Assembly: GCF_001899075.1 (NCBI RefSeq) | Contig: NZ_MKVA01000001.1 | Location: 35,180-99,179 of the forward strand | Origin: Devosia sp. 67-54 | GTDB taxonomy: Bacteria; Pseudomonadota; Alphaproteobacteria; Rhizobiales; Devosiaceae | Length of the DNA stretch: 64,000 bases | Direction: 5' to 3' | In this document: piece by piece, positions 51,562 to 62,029 of the stretch | How the letters are laid out: every line of letters begins with the position of its first letter | Numbering within the stretch: the stretch's first letter is position 1 | The notes under the pieces: model-generated | The model's database searches: none | The model's input: the letters and a program-made list of their open reading frames with translations, nothing else | What the model was told of the DNA's origin: nothing | Made by a program: the position numbers and the translations under genes

Positions 51562-52407
51562 ATGCAAGTAATCGCTCTTATCTCCATGATGCTGCTGCTG
51601 TTCCTGCCTGCCGCCTCGCCCGCGGCGGAGGCGGCGCCGGCGCAGCGGCTCACCATCCCGATGGCGGCGGTCCGCGGCGGCATGCCGGCCGATCTCTACC
51701 TTCCCGCCGGCAAAGGGCCGTTCCGCCTCGCGCTCATCGCGCACGGCTCGGACGAGGCGGCGTCGCTGCGGCGGAAGATGGCGTTCCCGCGCTTTCCGGC
51801 GCTGACGGCGTGGCTGCTGGCGCGGGGCTTCGCCGTCGCCATCCCGGAGCGGCCGGGGCATGGCGCGGCCGGCGGGCCCTATCTCGAGAGCCAGGGGCCG
51901 TGCCTGCTGCCCGACTACGGCAAGGCGGGGCTCGGCACCGCGGCGAGCCTTATTGCCGCGCTCGACTACCTGCGCACGCTGCCGTCGATCCGGCGCGACG
52001 GCGTGGTGGTGATCGGCAATTCGGCCGGCGGCTGGGGGGCGCTGGCGCTCGCCAGCCAGAACCCGCCGGGCGTCGCCGGCATCGTCAATTTCGCCGGCGG
52101 CCGCGGCGGCCGCAACCACAATCTGCCGGGCAACACTTGCGCGCCCGACCGGCTGGTCGCGGCGGCCGGGCAGTTCGGCGCCACGGCGCGCCTCGCCACG
52201 CTGTGGCTCTATGCGCGCAACGACACGTATTTTGCACCGGAGCTGGCGCAGGCCATGGCCACGGCCTTCACCACGGCCGGTGGTGCGGCGCAGCTCGTGC
52301 TGCTGCCGCCGGTCCGGGGCGACGGCCATGCGCTGATCAATACCAAGGGCGCCGAGGCGAGCTGGGCCGCGCCGCTCGGCAAATTCCTCGACAGGCTGCG
52401 GCGCTAG
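51562..52407 (+). CDS. Exported alpha/beta hydrolase (dienelactone hydrolase-like)
   Basis: A serine hydrolase of about 281 residues from the ATG at 51562 (the frame opens at 51469). The proposed start gives a clean signal peptide, MQVIALISMMLLLFLPAASP, so it works in the periplasm. The nucleophile motif is VVIGNSAGGWGALAL (GxSxG, mature half), the oxyanion region LALIAHGSDE, the acid in LYARNDTYF and the His in GDGHALINT. An ester or lactone is the likely substrate. It overlaps the convergent IalB-family gene by four bases. Confidence 0.85.
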   Translation: MQVIALISMMLLLFLPAASPAAEAAPAQRLTIPMAAVRGGMPADLYLPAGKGPFRLALIAHGSDEAASLRRKMAFPRFPALTAWLLARGFAVAIPERPGHGAAGGPYLESQGPCLLPDYGKAGLGTAASLIAALDYLRTLPSIRRDGVVVIGNSAGGWGALALASQNPPGVAGIVNFAGGRGGRNHNLPGNTCAPDRLVAAAGQFGATARLATLWLYARNDTYFAPELAQAMATAFTTAGGAAQLVLLPPVRGDGHALINTKGAEASWAAPLGKFLDRLRR

Positions 52408-53012
52408 AGCTTCGCCAGCGCGTCCGCGAGGCCGGCGGCGCTGAGACCGAGCACCAGCGGCTGCGGCCGCGACGGCACCACCACCGCGACGACGATGCGG
52501 CTCGCACCTTGCAACAGTTGCAGGTAATCGCTGGCGAGCACCGCCCGCGCCTCGCAGGTCTGCTGCCCGCAGGAGGCGAACGGCACGCCCCTGGGCCGGC
52601 CGTCGCCGAGATCGAGCACCAATCCCTTGCCCCGGTCGACGTCGGCGGGGACCATGAAGCTGGTGCGATAGGCGCCGCTGCCGTCCTTGCGGATGGTCCA
52701 GACCAGCACGATCTGGTTGCTGTCGCGCGAGCGCAGCGTCTGCTGCAGCACGCAACCGGCGACGTCGGCCTGCGGCGGGTCGCACAGCACCAGCCAGTCG
52801 CCGATGCGGGTCGCCGACACTGCCGGCGCCGGCTGCCGGCTGCTCGCGGCGGCGGCGGCCGGCCAAGCGCCGGTCGCGTCGGGAACGGCCGGCGGCACCA
52901 GCTTCTGCCAGGCAAAATACGCCGCGCCCGCCGCCAGCACCGCGGCGGCCACGATGAAGGCCAGCGTCAGCTTGCGGACGATGCCGGGTCTTGGCGCCTG
53001 TTCGAGCGACAT
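52404..53012 (-). CDS. Invasion-associated locus B (IalB) family protein
   Basis: A 202-residue protein anchored by one N-terminal membrane helix (LTLAFIVAAAVLAAGAAYFAW), with a Pro/Ala-rich linker and the IalB domain: ATRIGDWLVLCDP, GCVLQQTLRSRDSNQIVLVW and FASCGQQTCEARAVL. Four Cys residues can pair in the periplasm. IalB proteins, first linked to erythrocyte invasion by Bartonella, are widespread in free-living alphaproteobacteria, where the role is unknown. The ATG at 53012 is preferred over 53054. Confidence 0.82.
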   Translation of the reverse strand: MSLEQAPRPGIVRKLTLAFIVAAAVLAAGAAYFAWQKLVPPAVPDATGAWPAAAAASSRQPAPAVSATRIGDWLVLCDPPQADVAGCVLQQTLRSRDSNQIVLVWTIRKDGSGAYRTSFMVPADVDRGKGLVLDLGDGRPRGVPFASCGQQTCEARAVLASDYLQLLQGASRIVVAVVVPSRPQPLVLGLSAAGLADALAKL

Positions 53013-53248
53013 GGGCGCGTCAGCTCGCGAGCCCGACGACCGGCCCAACCGCATCTGCCCTCATCTGCATCGCTGCCTCCCAAAAACCCTCGGGCAAGTC
53101 TATAGCACGGACTTGCTGGTCAAATTCAGGCCGATCCTGCCTCAATGCTTCGTCCTCGCCGGTTTCCTGCATCTGCGCCGGCCCTTTACTGGCGGGCCGA
53201 AGTCATGCGACGACCACGGGACGCGCTGTTCAACTTCCCGGATCGGGC

Positions 53249-54292
53249 ATGAACGACCAGGCTGCACGCGACGACACGACGACATCCGCGCAGGCGGCGG
53301 CGCCCGATCCACGGCGCCGTCCACCCGCGCCGCCGATCACGCGGCACCTGGTGCTGGTCAACCAGCCGGGGTGGCAGTCGGTCGACGACCTGTTCCAGAT
53401 CGCGAGGAAAGTCCGGTGGCTCGACCCGAGCATCGCCGTGTTCGTGGTGACGGCCGAGGTCAACGACATCCTGGCCAGCGAGAAGGCGGCCGAGCGGCCG
53501 AGCCTCGTGGTGTCGTTCGGCCCACTCGGCAATTTCGCGCCGCGGCGCGGCAAGGTCTATGCCGGGCACCAGATCGCCAAGCTCGAGCAGCTGCGGCGCC
53601 TGGCGGCGGCGGGCGTGCCCGTGCCGCGCACCGCCTATCTCACGGCGCAGACGCCGCTCGATCCCGCGCTGTGGGGCGAATTCGTCATCCTCAAGCCTAG
53701 CGACATCGCCACCTCGTCGCACGGCCTCGGCTTCCAGCTCATGCGGACCTCCCGGGTGCGCTACCGCCCGCCCGAGGACTATCCCGAGGACCACCCGGCC
53801 CGACGCGGGCCGATGATCGTCCAGCAATTCGTCGACACCGGCGAGCATGTGGAGTCGTTCCGCGTGCTGCTGCTGTTTGGAGAGCCGCTCTACTGCTATC
53901 GCATAGTTGCCAGGCCGCCCCGTGTGGCGCTCGACGCACCGGATGACGTTCTGGAAGCAGCAATCGTGCAAATCCAGGCCGTGCCAGTCGAGGACCGCGT
54001 GCGCACCTACGTGTTCGACGCCGACGTCATCATGACGGCTCGCCGTGCTGCTCAGGTCGTTCCGCATCCGCCGCTGCTAGGCTGCGACGTCGTTCGAGAT
54101 CACCGCAATGGGCGTGTCTACGTGCTCGAGCTCAATCCCGGCGGCAACACTTGGCATTTTTCTTCGCAGCACGCGGCTGCGTCGCGCGCGGCAGAACCGC
54201 CTCAGCTGACGGCACAGCGCCGGGAGCAATTCGACGCCATGAACCTCGCCGCCCATGTCCTGGTGCAGCGCACGCGGGCAGAGGCCGAGTAG
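53249..54292 (+). CDS. ATP-grasp domain-containing protein
   Basis: A 347-residue cytoplasmic ligase-type protein. An N-terminal domain (LVLVNQPGWQSVDDLFQIARKVRWLDPSI) precedes an ATP-grasp core: KLEQLRRLAAAGVPVPRT, EFVILKPSDIATSSHGLGFQLM with the ATP-binding Lys, PMIVQQFVDTGEHVESFRVLLLFGEPLYCYRI and RVYVLELNPGGNTWHF with metal-binding Glu and Asn. Such enzymes join a carboxylate to an amine or thiol through an acyl phosphate. It borders the polysaccharide genes, but its substrates are unknown. The MNDQ start has only a weak RBS. Confidence 0.85.
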   Translation: MNDQAARDDTTTSAQAAAPDPRRRPPAPPITRHLVLVNQPGWQSVDDLFQIARKVRWLDPSIAVFVVTAEVNDILASEKAAERPSLVVSFGPLGNFAPRRGKVYAGHQIAKLEQLRRLAAAGVPVPRTAYLTAQTPLDPALWGEFVILKPSDIATSSHGLGFQLMRTSRVRYRPPEDYPEDHPARRGPMIVQQFVDTGEHVESFRVLLLFGEPLYCYRIVARPPRVALDAPDDVLEAAIVQIQAVPVEDRVRTYVFDADVIMTARRAAQVVPHPPLLGCDVVRDHRNGRVYVLELNPGGNTWHFSSQHAAASRAAEPPQLTAQRREQFDAMNLAAHVLVQRTRAEAE

Positions 54293-54310
54293 GCGGCGAC
54301 ACCGCCTCGG

Positions 54311-55447
54311 TCACCCCATCAGCGGCGAGCCGCCGACCCAGAGCAGCGAGAACACCAGGCCCAGCGCGCCGCCAATGCAGGCGGAGAGCCAGAACGACCA
54401 GCGATTTCGGCCGCAGAGATCGGCTGCGGCGATCGTCACCGGCGACAGGCCGGCGGTGAAGCGCAGGATTGACTGCATGCCCGTCAGCAGCGAGAGCACC
54501 AGCGACAGGGCGACGAACAGGCCCATGCCCACGCGCCGGCTCAGCATCAGGAACAGCGCGGCGCCGAGCCCCAGCAAGGCGAAGATCGCCATGGTCAGCC
54601 GATAGCCGGCATGGTGGCCCTCCTGCGCCTTGAGCAGCAGACCGTCGATGATGTTTGTAACGGGGTTCGTGAGTCCGCGTCCCCAGGCGGTCTGCACGTG
54701 CATGAAGGCGAGCGCATCCCCCACATGCAGGTGGAGATACAGCATGTATGCGAGCAGCCCCACGGGCGCGGCCGCGAGGCTGGCCAGCGCCGCGCCGACG
54801 GACGCTCTCGTCCAGCCGCCTTGTCCCGTCCGCCTGAACGAGGCCGCCAGGGCCAGGGCGATCGGCACGACGATGAACAGTCCGGTGACCCGCGTGGTGG
54901 CGAGCAGCAGCGCCGCCAGCGCGACCAGCATGTAGCGCTGCTGCCGCAGGCCGACGAACACCGCGATCGACAGCCCGAAGAACAGCGGCTCGCTCATGCC
55001 CAGCCCATAGGCATAGGCAAACGGGCCGATGAGCACGAACACGCAGAACAGGCGATAGGTCCGCTCGCCGTCGAACAGCGGCCGCGCGAACAGGCAGGCC
55101 GCAGCGATCGTAATCTCGCCGATCACCACGCCGCACAATTGCCAGGACCAGCCGCTGAGCGCGTGCAGCGCGGCGAGCAGCAGCGGCGTCAGTGGGAAGT
55201 AGGCCCAGTTGGCCGTGCCGTCGGGCCGCCGCACGAGATCGTAGCCCTGCGCGGCGAGCTGCGTGTACCAGTTGCAATCCCAGGTGCAGAGCGCGCCCAA
55301 ATAGCGGTTCGGATCGGCGTCGCCATTGAGGAGCGCGAAGGCGAGATAGCGCGTCAGCACGCCCGCCAGCGCAAGCGCCACGACGAGCCACGCATCGGTG
55401 CGCGACACGGTCCGCCGCACCGCCGCCGGCGCAAATGCCTCGGTCAT
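54311..55447 (-). CDS. Polytopic membrane glycosyltransferase, PIG-V/GPI-mannosyltransferase-like
   Basis: A 378-residue membrane protein with about nine to ten helices. The segment CTWDCNWYTQLAAQGYD near residue 55 places a Asp/Trp/Tyr-rich loop after the first helix, as in PIG-V-like GT-C enzymes that use polyprenyl-phosphate sugars on the periplasmic side. RYMLVALAALLLATTRVTGLFIVVP is a later conserved-type helix. The ATG overlaps the stop of the GT4 gene upstream (ATGA). It probably adds a sugar to a lipid-linked or surface glycan. Confidence 0.8.
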   Translation of the reverse strand: MTEAFAPAAVRRTVSRTDAWLVVALALAGVLTRYLAFALLNGDADPNRYLGALCTWDCNWYTQLAAQGYDLVRRPDGTANWAYFPLTPLLLAALHALSGWSWQLCGVVIGEITIAAACLFARPLFDGERTYRLFCVFVLIGPFAYAYGLGMSEPLFFGLSIAVFVGLRQQRYMLVALAALLLATTRVTGLFIVVPIALALAASFRRTGQGGWTRASVGAALASLAAAPVGLLAYMLYLHLHVGDALAFMHVQTAWGRGLTNPVTNIIDGLLLKAQEGHHAGYRLTMAIFALLGLGAALFLMLSRRVGMGLFVALSLVLSLLTGMQSILRFTAGLSPVTIAAADLCGRNRWSFWLSACIGGALGLVFSLLWVGGSPLMG

Positions 55448-56547
55448 GCTGCGGCCTCCGGCGCCAGCTCGCGGTAGAGCGCCATGTAGGCCTCGCCCAT
55501 CGCCGCGGCGGTGAAGTGCTGCTCGTATCGCTGCCGGGCGCGCGCCGCCATCGCGTCGCGCCGGCCGATGTCGGCGGCGAGGCGGCGCATCGCCTGGTCG
55601 AGGGCGCCGGCGTCGTCGGGCGCGATCACGAGGCCGGTGTCGCCGTCGAGATTGACGTAGCTGGTGCCGGTGCCGATCTCGCACGAGATCATCGCGCGTC
55701 CCGCCCGCGCCGCCTCCAGCAGGGCGACGCCGAAGGCCTCGGACCGCAGATGCGAGGGAAACACGAAGGTGCCGCAGAGCTGCAGCAGCGCCCATTTGTC
55801 GTCGTCGCTGACCGGCCCCAGATAGGTGACGTTGGGCAGGCTGGCCGCGCGGATCAGCTCCTCGCCCTCGCCCTTGCCCGCAACCACCACCGGCAGGCCG
55901 TTGGCGCGCGCTGCCTCGACGAGCACCGGCAGCCCTTTGTAGTAGCGCAGGGCGCCGACGAAGAGGAAGAAGCCCTCCCCCACCCGCTCGCGATACTGGG
56001 CCAGCCGCTGCGGATCGACCGGCGGCTGCTCGCTGAGACCGATGGGGATGACCGACAGTTTTGTAGAATAGCGCTTCAGCACGTCGCTGCTCTGCACGTA
56101 GTTGGGCGAGGTCGCCACCACGCGGTCCGCCGAGCGCAGGAAGCGGTGCATCAGCGGCCGGTAGAGGCGCAGCAGGGTCCTCTGCCGCACGATGTCGGAA
56201 TGGTAGGTGACGACCGACGGCTTGTGCGGCGGCGTCAGCAGCTGCAGCAGATCCATCATCGGCCATGGGAAATGATAGTGGACGATGTCGGCGGTGGCGG
56301 CCCGCCGCCGGAATTCGCGGAACAGCGCCAACGACAGGCCGGTCGAAGCGACATAGAGGTCCTGCCGCGCCCGCACCGACACATGATGCGCCACCGGCAC
56401 CTCGCCGGGCTCGGCGTTGCGGCTGACCGACAGCACTTCGGTCTCGACCCCGAACTGCCGCGTGTTCTCGGCAATTTCCCAGATGACCCGCTCGATGCCG
56501 GTGAAGGAGTCCGGCAGATAGGTCTTGAAGACGTGGAGAATTTTCAT
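55444..56547 (-). CDS. Glycosyltransferase family 4 protein
   Basis: A GT-B-fold retaining transferase of 367 residues. The N-terminal domain starts ILHVFKTYLPDSFTGIERVIWEIAEN. The C-terminal GT4 domain has FLFVGALRYYKGLPVLVEAA and the E-x7-E motif in SEAFGVALLEAARAG (about residue 275). It transfers a nucleotide-activated sugar, probably for surface polysaccharide. It is cotranscribed with the membrane glycosyltransferase. Its start codon is only three bases from the start of a divergent GT2 gene. Confidence 0.9.
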   Translation of the reverse strand: MKILHVFKTYLPDSFTGIERVIWEIAENTRQFGVETEVLSVSRNAEPGEVPVAHHVSVRARQDLYVASTGLSLALFREFRRRAATADIVHYHFPWPMMDLLQLLTPPHKPSVVTYHSDIVRQRTLLRLYRPLMHRFLRSADRVVATSPNYVQSSDVLKRYSTKLSVIPIGLSEQPPVDPQRLAQYRERVGEGFFLFVGALRYYKGLPVLVEAARANGLPVVVAGKGEGEELIRAASLPNVTYLGPVSDDDKWALLQLCGTFVFPSHLRSEAFGVALLEAARAGRAMISCEIGTGTSYVNLDGDTGLVIAPDDAGALDQAMRRLAADIGRRDAMAARARQRYEQHFTAAAMGEAYMALYRELAPEAAA

Positions 56548-56550
56548 GCG

Positions 56551-57585
56551 ATGGCTTCGCAGGCCGCGGGGATTTCTTTATGCCCATCGACAGCGTATCT
56601 GCCAAGCGGACGGACAATCGGAGCCCGAGAGCAACTGACGCCTTCGCATACGAGCCCCGACGGAGCCCGCGTCCTCGTCCTGCTCGCCACCTACAATGGC
56701 GGCCGGTTCCTCGAGGACCAGCTCGCCTCGATCGCGGCGCAGTCGATCGCGCATGTCGACATGCTGGTCAGCGACGACGGGTCGTCCGACGACACGCTGG
56801 CGCAGCTCGAGGCGTGGCGCGCGAGATGGACGCGCGGCACCTTCACCGTGCTTTCCGGGCCGAAACAGGGCTTTGCCGAGAACTTCCGCAGCCTGATCGT
56901 GCGGGCGGCGCCGGCGGGGCCGACCTTCGTCGCCTTCAGCGACCAGGACGATGTGTGGGACAGAGACAAGCTGGCCGCCGCCGTCGCGGTGCTTGCGGCG
57001 CGACCGGCCGGCGAGCCGGCGCTCTATGGCAGCCGCTCGCGGCTGGTCGATGAGGACGGGCGGCCGTTCGGGCACTCGCCGCTGTTCCCCCGCCGCCCGA
57101 GCTTCCGCAACGCCATCGTGCAGAGCCTGGCGGGCGGCAACACCATGGTCTTCAACGGCGCCGGCTTCGCGCTGCTGCAGGAGTCGGCGCGCCGCACCGG
57201 CTTTCTGATGCACGATTGGTGGAGCTACCTGATCGTCTCGGGCGCCGGCGGCGTCGTCCATTACGACCGCACGCCGCATATCGGCTACCGGCAGCACCGC
57301 GGCAACGCCATCGGCGGCGGCATCGGGCTCCTCGACCGGCCGAAGCGGATGATGGAGCTGCTGGATGGCAAATTCTCGCGCTGGAGCGACGAAAACGTCG
57401 CCTCGCTCCACGCCTGCCGCGACCTGCTCAATGCCGAGTCGCGCGAGGTGCTGGCGCAATTCGAGCAATTGCGCGCAACACACGCCCTTGCCGTTCCCGG
57501 GAAATTGTTGCAGTCAGGCATCTATCGACAGACGGTAAAAGGCAATGTGGCGCTCGGGCTTGCGGCACTGCTGCATCGCCTCTAG
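56551..57585 (+). CDS. Glycosyltransferase family 2 protein (rhamnosyltransferase-like)
   Basis: A GT-A-fold inverting transferase of about 344 residues. VLVLLATYNGGRFLEDQLASIAAQ, SDDGSSDDT, VAFSDQDDVWDRDKL (DxD metal motif) and the acceptor-side segment HDWWSYLIVSGAGG are typical of the group that includes O-antigen rhamnosyltransferases. The ATG at 56551 is the only in-frame ATG, but the protein could start later at a non-ATG codon because the first 35 residues do not match the family. The downstream dTDP-sugar genes are consistent with a dTDP-linked donor. Confidence 0.85.
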   Translation: MASQAAGISLCPSTAYLPSGRTIGAREQLTPSHTSPDGARVLVLLATYNGGRFLEDQLASIAAQSIAHVDMLVSDDGSSDDTLAQLEAWRARWTRGTFTVLSGPKQGFAENFRSLIVRAAPAGPTFVAFSDQDDVWDRDKLAAAVAVLAARPAGEPALYGSRSRLVDEDGRPFGHSPLFPRRPSFRNAIVQSLAGGNTMVFNGAGFALLQESARRTGFLMHDWWSYLIVSGAGGVVHYDRTPHIGYRQHRGNAIGGGIGLLDRPKRMMELLDGKFSRWSDENVASLHACRDLLNAESREVLAQFEQLRATHALAVPGKLLQSGIYRQTVKGNVALGLAALLHRL

Positions 57586-57642
57586 CGACTATCTGTCGAA
57601 TAGTGTCGCGACCCTGGTCGCGTTTGTTGCGGATATTTGCAG

Positions 57643-58725
57643 ATGACAATTCTGGTCACCGGCGGCTGTGGATTTATCGGGTCCAATTTCATCCTCGACT
57701 GGATGGCGGCGACCAGCGAGCCCGTGGTCAACCTCGACAAGCTGACCTATGCCGGCAACCCGGCCAACCTCGCGCCGCTGGTGGGCAGCAACCGCTACAG
57801 CTTCGTGCAGGCGGGCATCGAGGATTACGACACCGTGGCGGCGCTGCTGGCCCGGCACGACATCCGCGCGGTGGTGAATTTCGCCGCCGAGAGCCATGTC
57901 GACCGCTCCATCCACGGGCCCGAGGCCTTCATCCAGACCAATGTGGTGGGCACGCTCCGGCTGCTCGAGGCGGTGCGCGGCCATTGGGCGGGGCTGAGCC
58001 CCGACGCCCGCGCCGGCTTCCGCTTTCTCCACGTCTCGACCGACGAGGTCTACGGCACGCTCGGGCCGGACGATCCGCCGTTCACCGAGGCGACGCCGTT
58101 TCAGCCCAACAGCCCCTACGCCGCGAGCAAGGCGAGCTCGGACCATCTGGTGCGCGCCTGGCACGAGACCTACGGCCTGCCCACCCTCACCACCAATTGC
58201 TCGAACAATTACGGGCCGCTGCACTTCCCCGAAAAGCTGATCCCGCTGATCATCCACAATGCGCTGGGCGGCAAGGATCTGCCGATCTATGGCGACGGCC
58301 GGCAGGTGCGCGACTGGCTCTATGTCGGGGACCATTGCAGCGCCATCCGCCGCGTGCTCGAGGCGGGCGCGCCCGGCGCCACCTACAATGTCGGCGGCAA
58401 CAACGAGAAGCCCAACATCGAGGTGGTGCGCGCTATCTGCGGCCTTCTCGATGTGGAACGGCCGCGGCCCGACGGCGTTTCCTATGCCAGCCAGATCGCC
58501 TTCGTGAAGGACCGCCCCGGCCATGACCGCCGCTATGCGATCGACGCCTCCAAGATCCGCCGCGAGCTTGGCTGGAGCCCGGCCGAGACGTTCGAGACCG
58601 GCATCGCCAAGACCGTGCGCTGGTACCTCGACAATCCCGGCTGGGTCGCCAGCGTGACCTCGGGCGCCTATCGCGACTGGATTGCCGCGCAGTACGCGGC
58701 CGCCCCCGCCGAGGCCGGCGCATGA
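57643..58725 (+). CDS. rfbB: dTDP-glucose 4,6-dehydratase RfbB
   Basis: A 360-residue extended SDR that converts dTDP-glucose to dTDP-4-keto-6-deoxyglucose, the entry to dTDP-rhamnose and other deoxysugars. It shows [16 protein letters not shown] (NAD site), [52 protein letters not shown] (Y-x3-K) and [19 protein letters not shown]. The ATG at 57643 is used rather than an upstream TTG. rfbA follows with a four-base overlap; rfbC and rfbD are not in the window. Confidence 0.95.
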   Translation: MTILVTGGCGFIGSNFILDWMAATSEPVVNLDKLTYAGNPANLAPLVGSNRYSFVQAGIEDYDTVAALLARHDIRAVVNFAAESHVDRSIHGPEAFIQTNVVGTLRLLEAVRGHWAGLSPDARAGFRFLHVSTDEVYGTLGPDDPPFTEATPFQPNSPYAASKASSDHLVRAWHETYGLPTLTTNCSNNYGPLHFPEKLIPLIIHNALGGKDLPIYGDGRQVRDWLYVGDHCSAIRRVLEAGAPGATYNVGGNNEKPNIEVVRAICGLLDVERPRPDGVSYASQIAFVKDRPGHDRRYAIDASKIRRELGWSPAETFETGIAKTVRWYLDNPGWVASVTSGAYRDWIAAQYAAAPAEAGA

Positions 58726-59648
58726 GCCGCAAGGGCATCATCCTCGCCGGCGGCGCCGGCACGCGGCTGCACCCGGCAACGCTGGTGGTGAGCAAGCAAT
58801 TGCTGCCGGTCTACGACAAGCCGATGATCTACTATCCGCTGTGCACGCTGATGCAGGGCGGCATCCGCGACATCCTCATCATCTCCACCCCCGACGACAC
58901 GCCGCGCTTCCGCCAGCTCCTCGGCGACGGCAGCCAGTGGGGGATCAGCCTCAGCTATGCCGTGCAGCCCAGCCCCGACGGCCTGGCGCAGGCGTTCCTG
59001 ATCGGCGCCGGCTTCATCGGCAGCGATCCCAGCGCGCTGATCCTGGGCGACAACATCTTTTACGGCCACTCGATCACCGAGTTGTTGGCGCGCGCCGATG
59101 CCCGCGCCGCCGGCGCCACGGTGTTCGCCTATCACGTCAACGACCCCGAGCGGTACGGCGTGGCCGAGTTCGACGCCGACGGCACGGTGGTCGGCCTCGA
59201 GGAAAAGCCGGCCGCGCCCAAATCCAGCTACGCCGTCACCGGGCTCTACTATTACGACAGCGACGTGGTGGAGCTGGCGCGCGGGCTGAAGCCGTCGCCG
59301 CGCGGCGAGCTCGAGATCACCGACCTCAACCGGCTGTACCTGACGCGCGGCACGCTGAAGGTCGAGCTGATGGGCCGCGGCTACGCCTGGCTCGACACCG
59401 GCACGCACGACTCCCTGCTGGAGGCGAGTCAGTTTATTGCGACTCTGGAGCACCGGCAGGGGTTCAAGGTCGCCTGCCCCGAAGAGGTGGCCTGGCGCAT
59501 GGGCTGGGTGAGCGACGAGCAGCTGCTCAAGCTGGCCGAGCCGATGGCGAAGAGCGGGTATGGAAAATATCTGATCAGCATGCAAATAGAGACCCGCAAA
59601 TTAAGCGACGCACTCAAGGACTCTGGACAATCTAATTGCCTTCACTAA
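58722..59648 (+). CDS. rfbA: Glucose-1-phosphate thymidylyltransferase RfbA
   Basis: A 308-residue nucleotidyltransferase that makes dTDP-glucose. The signature is [13 protein letters not shown] followed by [18 protein letters not shown]; later come [42 protein letters not shown] and [15 protein letters not shown]. After GYGKYL the last roughly 24 residues (starting [10 protein letters not shown]) are not typical of RfbA and are coded by AT-richer DNA, marking the edge of the low-GC cassette. It overlaps the next gene's reading frame by 13 bases. Confidence 0.95.
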   Translation: MSRKGIILAGGAGTRLHPATLVVSKQLLPVYDKPMIYYPLCTLMQGGIRDILIISTPDDTPRFRQLLGDGSQWGISLSYAVQPSPDGLAQAFLIGAGFIGSDPSALILGDNIFYGHSITELLARADARAAGATVFAYHVNDPERYGVAEFDADGTVVGLEEKPAAPKSSYAVTGLYYYDSDVVELARGLKPSPRGELEITDLNRLYLTRGTLKVELMGRGYAWLDTGTHDSLLEASQFIATLEHRQGFKVACPEEVAWRMGWVSDEQLLKLAEPMAKSGYGKYLISMQIETRKLSDALKDSGQSNCLH

Positions 59649-62029
59649 CCTTTGTTAAATTATTTCTCCCGACCGCCGTGCGACGACCGCTTGGCAAGCT
59701 GTGGAGATTGCGGCAGCGTTGTGGAAGCTGGTCCGCTACTGCAGCCAATATTATTGGCCGCATAAGAGAAAGCGGCGTTGCCACCGTGCTGAAAGCTAGC
59801 ATGCGGCAACCATTGGTCTCCAACCAGCCTTCCGAGGAGGGCCCCCAGGAACTCAGGGTTGCGGTGAAGATGCGCCTTACAGGAGATATGGCGCCGGTAG
59901 ACGTGAAAACAACGGACAGGACGTTCTCGATCCTCATGCCCGTGTATCGACCCCGCATTGACGAGTTACGAGCAGCTATTGACTCGGTGCTTCGGCAAAC
60001 AGCGCCATGGTGGGAATTGTGTATCGTAGTCGACGGCGGCGCAACTTCTTCACTGTCAAATCTTCTCAACGCCAGCGCAGCTAAAGACAGCCGAGTTCGC
60101 TATTTGATAAGCGACGCAAATGAGGGAATTTCCGCCGCCACAAATCGTGCGTTCAGGATGTCGACGGGATCATTTGTCCTGCTTATGGATCAAGACGACC
60201 TACTAAGCGCTGACGCCATCGAAATAATAAACGACACGATACAGGCGCATCCCGATGCCGATTTTCTATATTCCGACGAAGTTATCATTGACTCCAACGA
60301 TGATCCCATTAAGTTTTTCCTTAAACCCGACTGGTCTCCGTGCTTCTTACTTTCAAGTATGTACACCGGTCATCTAAGTTGTTATCGTAGAAGCTTTGTA
60401 GAAAATATAGGCTCATTCAGAAGTGAATATGACCTATCGCAGGACTACGATCTTGCACTGCGTGCTTCTGAAAGTACCGAAAATATATTTCATATTCCGC
60501 AGATACTTTACGGGTGGCGAGCATCTGAAGGCTCGGCTTCGGTTGGTGGCAAGCCTCAAGCAAGAGATAGCAATAAGGCCGCACTTCAAGCAGCCTTGAG
60601 CCGTCGAGGAATAACAGGAACTATCGTTGAGGATGGATATGTAAATAGAATTCAATTTGAACCCAAGCCCGGAGATCTGGTATCTATTATCATTCCATCT
60701 GATAACTACAATCATATATCAAATACCATCAACGCGTTGCTTGGCTTTCATAATGACACATCGACAGAGATAATCGTTGTCACAAATTCTTCTCTCTGCA
60801 AGAAGCTGCCCCCTCGCTATGATAGCGTACGTTTTATTCCATTTGACGCGAAATTCAATTTTTCAGCAAAATGTAATCTAGGCGCCAAACATGCTAATGG
60901 CAATATTCTTCTATTTTTGAACGACGATGTAAGCCCAAATCGTAATAACTGGCTTGATGCATTTGTTGGAACTTTGGCAATACCTAACGTCGGTGCTGTG
61001 TCGCCCCGTTTGATATATTCTGACGAAAGACTCCAGTTTGCAGGAATGGTTACGGGCGTGCGTAGCCTAGTTGGCAGTGCTTTGCACGGGCTTCCAGTTG
61101 CGACCTCGCTAAACTTGGACATGGCCCAGCATATGCGCGAAGTCTCTATTTTGTCTGGCGCATGCTTAGCGATCTACAAGTCAATCTATGATAGGTTGGG
61201 GGGGTTCGACGAAACGCACTTCCCTATTGCCCATTCCGACATCGATCTTTCATTCAAGGTAAGAGCGGCCGGCCTTAGGTGTGTGTACAACCCTGCGTCC
61301 ACTCTGACACACATAGGTCACGCTTCCTTTGAAACGGGAGGCTTCGTACCAAGCGGAGTGAAAGACCCAGCGGATGCGTTAATGATCGCTCGTTGGCCTG
61401 GGTACACTTCATATGATCCCTACTTTACCCCGGCGATGGCGAAGGTCCTATACACTGACTCGCCTGAGCCTTTCGAGATCTTTCCGGGGAAATTCGAATC
61501 GGGCTTTCCCAAGGAAACGCTAATGGCGATAGTGAGTGATCTCGAGCGCACCTCACACAACGGGGCTATAGCTCGCTACCTAGCCGAGAAAGCGCGAACC
61601 GGAAGTCTTGTGGTACTTGCCTCCCCAGTTGATGGGCCAATGCGAGCTGAGATGCTTTGCAACGGCTTGTCCGTCATTGTGGATCAAATGGCTTTGGTTG
61701 ATTACCGCTTAACCGCTGAATTTGTTCAGGCATTTGAAACTGTGCTGTTTGGGACGCTGCGGGCTGCTCAGTTGCTTTGCCGGACCAGTTCCTTCATTCG
61801 CTCTGAACTTTGGGTACCCCAAGATGAGCTGGATGGAATCCCTTTGGGTACCTATCACGGCGCTTATCAAGCTCTAGGCTGCGCAACGGTAGTCAAAGCT
61901 CCAACGCTCGGGCTACAAAAGTTCTTGGCAGCGTTCAGCGGCCAAGTTGGCCTTCAACCTTTCGCCGAAGATCAGCTTGCTGGTGGTCGGTCACCATTCT
62001 TGGCAAGCACTGCTCCCTCGTCTCTTTGA
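59636..62029 (+). CDS. Two-domain glycosyltransferase family 2 protein
   Basis: A protein of up to 797 residues with two GT2 domains. The first (about residues 95-330) has [33 protein letters not shown] and [13 protein letters not shown]. The second (about 350-600) has [39 protein letters not shown] and [21 protein letters not shown]. Such proteins build repeating units of surface polysaccharides. The start is uncertain: TTG 59636 keeps the whole frame, while ATG 59801 would drop 55 residues. The DNA is near 40% GC in parts, far below its surroundings, so it is probably acquired. Its 3' end overlaps the convergent GT2 gene by 58 bases. Confidence 0.85.
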   Translation: MPSLTFVKLFLPTAVRRPLGKLWRLRQRCGSWSATAANIIGRIRESGVATVLKASMRQPLVSNQPSEEGPQELRVAVKMRLTGDMAPVDVKTTDRTFSILMPVYRPRIDELRAAIDSVLRQTAPWWELCIVVDGGATSSLSNLLNASAAKDSRVRYLISDANEGISAATNRAFRMSTGSFVLLMDQDDLLSADAIEIINDTIQAHPDADFLYSDEVIIDSNDDPIKFFLKPDWSPCFLLSSMYTGHLSCYRRSFVENIGSFRSEYDLSQDYDLALRASESTENIFHIPQILYGWRASEGSASVGGKPQARDSNKAALQAALSRRGITGTIVEDGYVNRIQFEPKPGDLVSIIIPSDNYNHISNTINALLGFHNDTSTEIIVVTNSSLCKKLPPRYDSVRFIPFDAKFNFSAKCNLGAKHANGNILLFLNDDVSPNRNNWLDAFVGTLAIPNVGAVSPRLIYSDERLQFAGMVTGVRSLVGSALHGLPVATSLNLDMAQHMREVSILSGACLAIYKSIYDRLGGFDETHFPIAHSDIDLSFKVRAAGLRCVYNPASTLTHIGHASFETGGFVPSGVKDPADALMIARWPGYTSYDPYFTPAMAKVLYTDSPEPFEIFPGKFESGFPKETLMAIVSDLERTSHNGAIARYLAEKARTGSLVVLASPVDGPMRAEMLCNGLSVIVDQMALVDYRLTAEFVQAFETVLFGTLRAAQLLCRTSSFIRSELWVPQDELDGIPLGTYHGAYQALGCATVVKAPTLGLQKFLAAFSGQVGLQPFAEDQLAGGRSPFLASTAPSSL

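Noticed and set aside
54290-54306. GGCGG/CCGCC stem between convergent genes as terminator
   Set aside because: The stem is short, overlaps the stop codon and has no T-run.
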